This document shows, piece after piece, positions 1 to 4,643 of a DNA stretch of 5,398 nucleotides. The number at the start of each line of letters is the position of its first letter. The first letter of the stretch is position 1. The notes beneath the pieces are model-generated. The model saw nothing but the letters and a program-made list of their open reading frames with translations. It did not search any database and had not been told where the DNA came from. This stretch comes from Bacteroidota bacterium. GTDB taxonomy: Bacteria; Bacteroidota; Bacteroidia; NS11-12g; UBA955. The stretch covers positions 1 through 5,398 of the forward strand of contig JAIYBO010000199.1 in assembly GCA_027488495.1 (NCBI GenBank), read 5' to 3'. The position numbers were made by a program, and so were the translations under genes.

Positions 1-880
1 AATAGTCTTTATACATCAAATAACTCGCGGCTTTGGAACACGAAACCACGGCACGGCGCTGTTTGAGGTAGTGGGTGGTACCTGGCGATTTCTGGTTGGC
101 GGTGTTGCTGATGTCTTGGCTGATATATACCAACTGTTTCACAGATTTGTCTGATTTGTTGGAATACCCAATTTTCAAACCTTTGGCCTCGGCGCCGGGC
201 TCAACGGCCACTGAATTACCTTGGGCATCCACGTTGAAATATTCCACGTAGTGCAAATCAAACCCATTGCGGGCCAGATAGAACAGGAAGGTATGGAAGG
301 TACCGTTCATCAACTCATGGGCGAAATCATCGTCCATACTCAAGGTGCGGAAGAATCCCAATTTGTGGGGATAGAACATGCACCGATCCAAGGTGGTTAA
401 GTAGTCTTCGAGCTTGGCAGATTCTACCTGTTTCACGCCAAATTCGCCACCCACGGGCTCCAAACCGATCATGATCACGGTATCTCGGTTGGGATAGAAC
501 AAATTTGCATAGAAGAAATCACCCCCTGCGAAAGGGTATAACAATGTTTTCGGGGCTTTAGATCCCAAATAATTTTTTTCTGTAACCCAAGTTGAAATGG
601 GCGTACCCACGTTTTGCATCAACAAGCGCCAACGCAAATCGGTCTTGGCGGCGTGCAATTTCCAAAACTCACTTTGCTCCAAACTGTCGTTGTTGGCATC
701 ATGCACACCGGCAATGTATCTTGCGAAAGCCGTTAAATCGGCATCTACAGCCAACTTTTTTACCTCGCTCACATTGGCATTTGAGTCAACCGCAGCAGCA
801 CTTTCGGTTTTCTTAGAATTACATGATTGATGCGCAAATACTGTGAGTACAAAAACGGACAGCCAAAGGAACTTTTTCAT
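1..880 (-). CDS. Predicted lipoprotein of unknown function (C-terminus outside window)
   Basis: An open frame of 293 codons reads leftward from ATG at 880-878 and leaves the window without a stop, so the C-terminus is missing. The N-terminus is a signal peptide: MKK, a hydrophobic stretch (residues 4-16, FLWLSVFVLTVFA), then HQSC with Cys20 as the likely lipidated residue, followed by a polar Ser/Lys/Ala linker (about 21-38). The His at -3 is unusual for a lipobox, so lipidation is inferred. The mature part looks globular, with an aromatic-rich core around residues 114-143 (LLYPFAGGDFFYANLFYP, then a strand ending in GLEPVGG) and an acidic SMDDDFAHE segment at 181-189. I do not recognise the family and assign no function; export to the envelope is the only supported statement. 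The start fits because the signal peptide begins there and a TAnnTTTG box lies 7 nt upstream. The SRAP gene lies 28 bp upstream on the same strand. Confidence 0.82.
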   Translation of the reverse strand, partial: MKKFLWLSVFVLTVFAHQSCNSKKTESAAAVDSNANVSEVKKLAVDADLTAFARYIAGVHDANNDSLEQSEFWKLHAAKTDLRWRLLMQNVGTPISTWVTEKNYLGSKAPKTLLYPFAGGDFFYANLFYPNRDTVIMIGLEPVGGEFGVKQVESAKLEDYLTTLDRCMFYPHKLGFFRTLSMDDDFAHELMNGTFHTFLFYLARNGFDLHYVEYFNVDAQGNSVAVEPGAEAKGLKIGYSNKSDKSVKQLVYISQDISNTANQKSPGTTHYLKQRRAVVSCSKAASYLMYKDY

Positions 881-887
881 TGGGGCG

Positions 888-895
888 CAAATATA
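888..895 (-). promoter_or_regulatory. Bacteroidota-type -7 box of the lipoprotein gene
   Basis: On the minus strand these bases read TATATTTG, an exact match to the Bacteroidota -7 consensus TAnnTTTG. Only 7 nt (887-881) separate it from the ATG at 880, so transcription would begin at or a few bases before the start codon. I see no convincing -33 TTTG at the expected distance. If real, it gives the lipoprotein gene a promoter separate from the SRAP gene upstream. Confidence 0.6.
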
Positions 896-908
896 GTATA
901 CGAATTTC

Positions 909-1772
909 TCAGAATAATGTCTGTGGAAAATCTTTTTCTATTGGTAACAACGCCTCTTTCACGTTGCGATTGGCGCGGGTATGATTGAGCCAATTTCCCA
1001 CGGGATGGGCGCGTAAAATGCCGTCATGGCAGGGTTTCAGGAAGGTTTCACGCAAACTGGCATCGCCCTGTAAATAAAGTTTCGCCTGAGCTGTATCCAA
1101 AATCACTGGCATTCTCAATTTCACGTTGTGAATGTCCCGCATCATTGCATTCGCCTCAGTGGTAATGATAGTGTAGGATTGCTTTAGCTCACCGGTTTCT
1201 GTATCGGTCCATTGGGCATAAAAACCTGCAAACAACATAGGCCCGTCGTCAGCACCATAAATAAAATACGGTTGTTTTCTCTTTCCGATGGTTTGCCATT
1301 CAAAAAATCCGCTCACCGGAATCAAGCAAGGCTGTGATTTCCACGCATCCCTATACAATGGCTTCTCAGTGAGGGTTTCGCAGCGAGCGTTGAGACCATA
1401 AACGCTGAGCTCTTCGGCTTGCTGGGCCGATTTGCACCAATGGGGTACCAATCCCCAATGCATGGCCGATAGTTGGTAGGTGGGGTTTTCCTGGTTTATC
1501 ACCGCTGTAATCACGGGCAGCAGGGGCCGATCGAATCCGCTGAGGAAGTAGCCGGGACCCGGCAAGATGCTTTGGGAACGGACAGATTCCGCGGCGAGGG
1601 TTTCCGTGGCGGGGGTTTCGGACGAAGGGGTTTCTCTCGCAGGAGATTCAGAAGCAGGGATTTCCGACGTTGGAATTTCCCAAGGCAATTGTATATCGAG
1701 GGCGCCTTCGCCCAGTTGCAACTTGGATTGCAGGGCCGTGGCAGAAAAATTGATGGCGTAACTGAAACACAC
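909..1772 (-). CDS. yedK: SRAP-family abasic-site DNA-protein crosslink protein (YedK/HMCES-like) with a repeat insertion
   Basis: This is a 287-residue SOS-response-associated peptidase (SRAP) protein. Family members covalently trap abasic sites in single-stranded DNA through the N-terminal Cys2 exposed after Met removal, shielding the lesion. The expected residues are visible: Cys2 (MCFSY), WGLVPHW at 106-112, Asn128 in LNAR, Glu158 in SGFFEW, KQPYFI at 166-171, TIITTEAN at 201-208 and His215 in IHNVKLRMPVI. The usual Gly-Arg after Cys2 is Phe-Ser here. The start is GTG at 1772-1770: an in-frame TGA lies two codons upstream, and the family requires Cys at position 2. Residues 32-61 are a Pro/Ser/Thr/Glu pentapeptide repeat not normal for the family, which helps explain why it is longer than the usual 220-250 residues. 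It is divergent from the AASS-like gene. Family assignment is firm; the damage-protection role rests on homology. Confidence 0.95.
   Translation of the reverse strand: MCFSYAINFSATALQSKLQLGEGALDIQLPWEIPTSEIPASESPARETPSSETPATETLAAESVRSQSILPGPGYFLSGFDRPLLPVITAVINQENPTYQLSAMHWGLVPHWCKSAQQAEELSVYGLNARCETLTEKPLYRDAWKSQPCLIPVSGFFEWQTIGKRKQPYFIYGADDGPMLFAGFYAQWTDTETGELKQSYTIITTEANAMMRDIHNVKLRMPVILDTAQAKLYLQGDASLRETFLKPCHDGILRAHPVGNWLNHTRANRNVKEALLPIEKDFPQTLF
1591..1680 (-). repeat. Six 15-bp tandem repeats inside the SRAP gene
   Basis: Six consecutive 15-bp units occupy 1591-1605, 1606-1620, 1621-1635, 1636-1650, 1651-1665 and 1666-1680. On the plus strand the last two read GAAGCAGGGATTTCC and GACGTTGGAATTTCC; the others share the GGR-TTTC core. 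A more degenerate seventh unit may lie at 1576-1590. In the gene's frame they encode pentads EIPTS, EIPAS, ESPAR, ETPSS, ETPAT and ETLAA. Because 15 is a multiple of three, gain or loss of units would keep the frame. The repeat also opens other frames across the region. Confidence 0.92.
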
Positions 1773-1776
1773 AGGT

Positions 1777-1784
1777 CAAAGAAA
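1777..1784 (-). promoter_or_regulatory. Promoter-like TTTG box of the SRAP gene
   Basis: The minus strand reads TTTCTTTG, one mismatch from TAnnTTTG, followed by ACCT and then the GTG start. The four-base spacing leaves almost no leader. No clear -33 element is visible. The arrangement mirrors the divergent gene on the other side of the 89-bp intergenic region (1773-1861). Confidence 0.4.
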
Positions 1785-1849
1785 CGGCGCATTCGCCACA
1801 TTTTGCGATTGTTGCCCAACTTTTTGATTTCGGCTTGCAAATTTTTTTG

Positions 1850-1857
1850 TTCCTTTG
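1850..1857 (+). promoter_or_regulatory. Promoter-like TTTG box of the AASS-like gene
   Basis: TTCCTTTG, one mismatch from TAnnTTTG, is followed by ATAT and the GTG start at 1862. A TTTTTG ending at 1826 lies 23 nt upstream and could act as the -33 element at the long end of the accepted spacing. There is no Shine-Dalgarno sequence. Confidence 0.42.
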
Positions 1858-1861
1858 ATAT

Positions 1862-3058
1862 GTGATCATTGGTTTATCGAAAGAGAGAAAAAATCCACCC
1901 GACAATCGAGTGGCCCTGTCGCCCATTCAATGCATTGCCTTGCAGCAACGATACCCTGAAGTTCAAGTTGTGGTGGAATCGTCCCCAGCTAGGTGTTTTT
2001 CCGATGAAGCATACCGCGAAGTGGGCATCCAAGTGGTGGATTCACTGGAACATTGCGATGTGATTTTCAACATCAAAGAAGTACCCAGCGAGGCGTTGAT
2101 TGCGGGTAAAACGTATTTCTTTTTCTCCCATACCATCAAAAAGCAGCCATATAACCGCACAATGCTGCAGAGCATTTTACAAAAAAACATCACCCTCATC
2201 GATTACGAAGTACTCCGCTACGAAACCGGCGCGAGGGTCTTGGGTTTTGGTCGATACGCGGGCGTGGTGGGCACCTACAACGGCCTGTTGGTTTACGGTA
2301 AAAAACACGGACTTTTCACTCTCAAACCAGCGCATGAGAGCAAAAACTACGCAGACATCCTCACACAATTGCTGCGCGTAGACTTACCCAACATGAGAAT
2401 TGTGATTACCGGTGGTGGCAGGGTATCGCAGGGGGCTTTGGACCTACTTCGGGCCATTCAAATCAGAGAGGTGACCCCCAATCAGTACTTGCACATTGAA
2501 TACAACGAACCCGTTTTCGTTCAACTCAATAGTCCGGATTTATACGTCCACCCAACGCTCAAGCAATGGGATACCAAGCATTTCTATCAACATCATGGCG
2601 AGTACATCAGTCAGTTCAAGGGCTATGCCGCTTGCACGGATTTGTTGGTGAATGGCATCTATTGGACCGAAGATTTGCCGCGATTGTTTGAAACGGAAGA
2701 CACGCAGGATCCGAAAAAATTCAAACCCACGGTGATAGCAGACATCAGTTGCGATGTGGAGGGGAGCGTACCCATTACCTACAAAGCCACCAGCATCAAG
2801 GATCCGGTGATTGGTTGGAGCCGACGTACGCTATCGCCCTGTGAACCCTATACCGAAGATTCGGTGGATGTGATGGCGGTGGGAAATTTGCCCAACGAGT
2901 TGCCGAAAGATGCCAGTGAGGAGTTTGGTGAAATGTTGCTACAACTGGTTATGCCAGAATTCATGAGTGAAAAATCTCGATTGATCGAAGAAGCCACGAT
3001 CACCCAGAGTGGGAATTTGACCGCACATTTCCAGTATTTGAGCGATTTTGTGCAGTAA
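1862..3058 (+). CDS. Lysine-ketoglutarate reductase / saccharopine dehydrogenase (Lys1/AASS-N-like), AlaDH-PNT fold
   Basis: A 398-residue NAD(P)-dependent oxidoreductase of the alanine dehydrogenase/transhydrogenase fold, closest from memory to the lysine-ketoglutarate-reductase half of animal AASS and to yeast Lys1. Supporting segments, in order: KERKNPPDNRVALSP (8-21), K72 in FNIKE and H90 in KTYFFFSHTIK, which match the catalytic Lys/His pair of yeast Lys1; LIDYE (112-116); FGRYAGVVG (129-137); a Rossmann loop ITGGGRVSQGA (182-192, GxGxxxxG); FKGYAACTDLLVNGIYW (252-268); ADISCDVEGSVP (293-304); and DVMAVGNLPNELP (336-348). The family condenses lysine and 2-oxoglutarate to saccharopine, or the reverse. 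No saccharopine-cleaving partner is in the window, so substrate and direction are inferred. The start is GTG because an in-frame TGA sits at 1856-1858 and family homology begins at once. ndk follows 42 bp downstream, possibly on the same transcript. A generic amino-acid dehydrogenase is the main alternative. Confidence 0.85.
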   Translation: MIIGLSKERKNPPDNRVALSPIQCIALQQRYPEVQVVVESSPARCFSDEAYREVGIQVVDSLEHCDVIFNIKEVPSEALIAGKTYFFFSHTIKKQPYNRTMLQSILQKNITLIDYEVLRYETGARVLGFGRYAGVVGTYNGLLVYGKKHGLFTLKPAHESKNYADILTQLLRVDLPNMRIVITGGGRVSQGALDLLRAIQIREVTPNQYLHIEYNEPVFVQLNSPDLYVHPTLKQWDTKHFYQHHGEYISQFKGYAACTDLLVNGIYWTEDLPRLFETEDTQDPKKFKPTVIADISCDVEGSVPITYKATSIKDPVIGWSRRTLSPCEPYTEDSVDVMAVGNLPNELPKDASEEFGEMLLQLVMPEFMSEKSRLIEEATITQSGNLTAHFQYLSDFVQ

Positions 3059-3067
3059 TATGCCCAG

Positions 3068-3082
3068 AATTTGCGAAATTTG
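3068..3082 (+). promoter_or_regulatory. Double TTTG element upstream of ndk
   Basis: AATTTGCGAAATTTG lies 18 nt before the ndk ATG. Two TTTG cores spaced 9 bp apart each resemble the end of the Bacteroidota -7 box (GAAATTTG is one mismatch from TAnnTTTG). The same 15-mer with one change lies before the LOG gene at 3834-3848. It could be an ndk promoter; the function is inferred. Confidence 0.4.
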
Positions 3083-3100
3083 CGGCGATTTTAAACAAAC

Positions 3101-3520
3101 ATGGCAACAAACCGCACTTTCACAATGATCAAGCCCGATGCTGTAGCAAACGGCCACGCAGGAAAAATTTTAGATCAAATCATTCAAGCCGGCTTCAAAG
3201 TAGTGGCATTGAAATACACCCAATTGAGCGAAGAGCGCGCAGGTGATTTCTATGGCATCCACAGAGAACGCCCTTTCTTCAATGATTTGGTGAGCTTCAT
3301 GACCAGCGGTCCTATCTATGCGGCCATCTTGGAAAAAGACAACGCCATTGAGGATTTCCGCAAGTTAATTGGTGCCACTGATCCGCAGAAAGCCGATGCG
3401 GGTACCATCCGCAATTTGTTTGCCAAGAGCATCGATGCCAATGCCATTCACGGTAGCGACAGCGATGAGAACGCGGAGATTGAAGGCAACTTCTTCTTCG
3501 GTGCCGACGAGCGTTTCTAA
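3101..3520 (+). CDS. ndk: Nucleoside diphosphate kinase
   Basis: A complete 139-residue cytoplasmic nucleoside diphosphate kinase, the usual bacterial length (about 135-150). It transfers the gamma phosphate between nucleoside tri- and diphosphates through a phospho-histidine, balancing NTP and dNTP pools. Visible signature residues: TFTMIKPDAV with Lys11; Tyr51 and Phe59 in the nucleotide-binding region (FYGIHRERPFF, where family members often have H.ERPFF); Arg87; Thr93 in GATDPQKA; GTIR with Arg104; Asn114; and the active-site motif AIHGSDS with catalytic His117. All catalytic and nucleotide-contact residues I can check are present. The ATG at 3101 gives the normal family N-terminus and is preceded by an A-rich AAACAAAC rather than a Shine-Dalgarno site. 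It lies 42 bp after the AASS-like gene and is followed by a hairpin and a strong terminator, so it ends a transcription unit. Confidence 0.98.
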   Translation: MATNRTFTMIKPDAVANGHAGKILDQIIQAGFKVVALKYTQLSEERAGDFYGIHRERPFFNDLVSFMTSGPIYAAILEKDNAIEDFRKLIGATDPQKADAGTIRNLFAKSIDANAIHGSDSDENAEIEGNFFFGADERF

Positions 3521-3527
3521 TGAAACA

Positions 3528-3544
3528 CCACTTCAATGAAGTGG
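3528..3544 (+). other. Hairpin just after the ndk stop
   Basis: CCACTTC (3528-3534) and GAAGTGG (3538-3544) form a perfect 7-bp stem around a 3-nt AAT loop, starting 8 nt after the ndk stop. No T-run follows, so it is not a classical terminator. It might stabilise the 3' end of the mRNA. Confidence 0.5.
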
Positions 3545-3584
3545 CTCCGAATACTATACGATTGAATCTGAATTGATTCCACGC

Positions 3585-3613
3585 AAAAGCCCCGGCTCGC
3601 CGGGGCTTTTTTT
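3585..3613 (+). terminator. Rho-independent terminator of the ndk unit
   Basis: AAAAGCCCCGG (3585-3595) pairs perfectly with CCGGGGCTTTT (3600-3610) around a CTCG loop. The GC-rich core is 7 bp, and a run of seven T follows at 3607-3613. This is a textbook intrinsic terminator on the plus strand. The A-run on the left side would give a weaker signal in the opposite direction. Confidence 0.93.
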
Positions 3614-3614
3614 A

Positions 3615-3634
3615 TTGATCGCCGTGGTGATCAA
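3615..3634. other. Inverted repeat after the terminator
   Basis: TTGATC (3615-3620) and GATCAA (3629-3634) are a perfect 6-bp dyad. As RNA it can extend to 8 bp with one G-U pair, leaving a CGTG loop. It begins one base after the T-run. It may be an operator-like palindrome or simply part of the terminator region; no role can be assigned. Confidence 0.35.
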
Positions 3635-3652
3635 ATGGGCAAACTACAAACA

Positions 3653-3692
3653 AGCCGTAAATCCAATACCATATAGATTTTACGGCTGTAAA
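3653..3692. other. Inverted repeat with competing pairings
   Basis: AGCCGTAAA (3653-3661) and TTTACGGCT (3679-3687) are perfect 9-bp complements around a 17-nt loop. The right arm's TTTAC (3679-3683) can instead pair with GTAAA (3688-3692) around GGCT. The two structures exclude each other. No T-run follows and no gene starts for another 166 bp. Confidence 0.4.
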
Positions 3693-3722
3693 CGAGTTTC
3701 TATTTTTACTATCGCAATGGCC

Positions 3723-3752
3723 ATTACGGTAATTTGCATTACGATAATTTGC
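3723..3752. repeat. Two-copy 15-bp tandem repeat
   Basis: ATTACGGTAATTTGC (3723-3737) is followed directly by ATTACGATAATTTGC (3738-3752), identical at 14 of 15 positions. It overlaps the palindrome AATGGCCATT (3716-3725) and lies about 110 bp before the LOG start. It could be a duplicated binding site; no function is established. Confidence 0.75.
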
Positions 3753-3833
3753 AATGCATCAAATCAGCCAAACTCCTCCCCAATTTTCACGGATATTAGG
3801 GATCCTATCATGGTTACTCGCCAGACGAACTTT

Positions 3834-3848
3834 AATTTGCGATATTTG
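3834..3848 (+). promoter_or_regulatory. Double TTTG element upstream of the LOG gene
   Basis: AATTTGCGATATTTG lies 10 nt before the LOG ATG and matches the element upstream of ndk (3068-3082) at 14 of 15 positions. GATATTTG is one mismatch from TAnnTTTG and is the most likely -7 box, giving a leader of only a few bases. Both copies are followed by a CAAAC close to the ATG. Confidence 0.45.
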
Positions 3849-3858
3849 AAGCAAACCC

Positions 3859-4590
3859 ATGAAAGAAAAATATATCTACAACCGGAATAACGACCTCCGC
3901 ATATACCAAGGGCCCCGAAGCAGATTCGCCGAATTCACCTTCGCCCTCAGCGTCTTTTTTCAATTCATCAAAGGTTTCAGAAGCTTGCACTTTGAAGGTC
4001 CATGCATATCCATCTTTGGATCGGCTCGCTTCAAAGAAGACAATATTTACTACCAACAATCGCGTGAAATGGGCGCCCGCGTGGCTCAAGCAGGTTTCCA
4101 CGTGGTCACTGGCGGCGGCCCCGGCGTAATGGAAGCCGCGAGCAGAGGTGCCAAAGATGTGGGCGGACATACGATTGGGGTGAACATCGAGCTGCCCTTC
4201 GAACAAAAACCCAACCCGTTTTTGGATGTTTGGGTCGATATCCGTTATTTTTTCGTTAGGAAAGTGTTGCTCTTCAAATACTCCGTGGGCTTTGTGATCA
4301 TGCCCGGCGGATTGGGTACCCTAGACGAACTGTTCGAGGCCTATACCCTGGTACAGTGCGATAAAATTCCGCAATTCCCCATAGTGCTTTTTGGCAGCGA
4401 ATATTGGCAACACCAAGTGGAACAGCTCAAAATGATGGAAGCCAAACACGCCATCTCCCCCGAAGACCATGATTTGTATTTGGTTACAGATAGTCACGAC
4501 GAAGCCATGGAGTTCCTGCTCAGCAGAATTCACACCTACGCCCCCAAATACAAGACCTTCCGCAAGAAGTGGTGGCTTGGAGAACGCTAG
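3859..4590 (+). CDS. LOG-family (TIGR00730) nucleotide phosphoribohydrolase-like protein
   Basis: A 243-residue Rossmann-fold protein of the LOG family, often mislabelled lysine decarboxylase. Characterised members cleave a nucleoside 5'-monophosphate (cytokinin ribotides, or purine nucleotides in PpnN relatives) to free base and ribose 5-phosphate. The two hallmark motifs are intact: GGGPGVMEA at 85-93 with Glu92, and PGGLGTLDE at 149-157 (PGGxGTxxE). SIFGSARF (51-58) is the first Rossmann strand and loop, and FFVRKVLLFKYS (131-142) carries the Arg134/Lys135 pair of the active site. The N-terminal 45 residues (YIYNRNNDLRIYQGPRSR, then a hydrophobic-aromatic segment) form an extension that I recall from Bacteroidota members and not from the short plant type. 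The ATG at 3859 keeps this conserved beginning. The natural substrate cannot be read from sequence. The DHS-like gene starts 53 bp downstream. Confidence 0.93.
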   Translation: MKEKYIYNRNNDLRIYQGPRSRFAEFTFALSVFFQFIKGFRSLHFEGPCISIFGSARFKEDNIYYQQSREMGARVAQAGFHVVTGGGPGVMEAASRGAKDVGGHTIGVNIELPFEQKPNPFLDVWVDIRYFFVRKVLLFKYSVGFVIMPGGLGTLDELFEAYTLVQCDKIPQFPIVLFGSEYWQHQVEQLKMMEAKHAISPEDHDLYLVTDSHDEAMEFLLSRIHTYAPKYKTFRKKWWLGER

Positions 4591-4628
4591 AACATCGCCA
4601 AGCATCGGAGCATCCAAAAAATCTTCAC

Positions 4629-4636
4629 TATCTTTG
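4629..4636 (+). promoter_or_regulatory. Bacteroidota-type -7 box of the DHS-like gene
   Basis: TATCTTTG is an exact TAnnTTTG match, 7 nt before the ATG at 4644, the same spacing as the box of the lipoprotein gene. No clear -33 TTTG is seen upstream. It suggests the DHS-like gene can be transcribed independently of the LOG gene, with a very short leader. Confidence 0.6.
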
Positions 4637-4643
4637 CACCTTT

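Larger units (their letters stand above)
3521..3858. other. Non-coding intergenic region between ndk and the LOG gene
   Basis: This 338-bp stretch has no credible gene. It holds a perfect 7-bp hairpin (3528-3544), a weak dyad (GAATC 3564-3568 / GATTC 3575-3579), the terminator (3585-3613), a dyad (3615-3634), a long-loop inverted repeat with a competing partner (3653-3692), the palindrome AATGGCCATT (3716-3725), a 15-bp tandem repeat (3723-3752) and a double TTTG element (3834-3848). Open frames across it would have to run through the terminator or have no family resemblance. Confidence 0.75.

Noticed and set aside
592..830. Two overlapping plus-strand frames of 74 and 77 codons over the lipoprotein gene
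   Set aside because: They oppose the long lipoprotein frame, which has a signal peptide and a promoter box, and they show no domain features.
1473..1865. Plus-strand open frame of 130 codons with a Gly/Arg/Phe-rich repeat opposite the SRAP gene
   Set aside because: The GFRR-type repeat is just the antisense reading of the 15-bp tandem array, which keeps every frame periodic. The opposite strand carries an unmistakable SRAP protein.
3723..3752. Possible CRISPR or integration-site repeat
   Set aside because: There are only two adjacent copies with no spacer, and no cas gene, integrase or tRNA is in the window.
3573..3890. Plus-strand open frame of 105 codons spanning the intergenic region
   Set aside because: It runs through the stem and T-run of the terminator, overlaps the start of the LOG gene in another frame, and its product has no recognisable character.
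3832..4206. Minus-strand open frame of 124 codons over the LOG N-terminus
   Set aside because: It is a shadow of the LOG gene, which has both hallmark motifs intact in the plus frame.
3859..4590. Annotation of the LOG gene as lysine decarboxylase
   Set aside because: PGGxGTxxE with GGGPGxMEA defines LOG-type phosphoribohydrolases. There is no pyridoxal-phosphate-binding decarboxylase fold.
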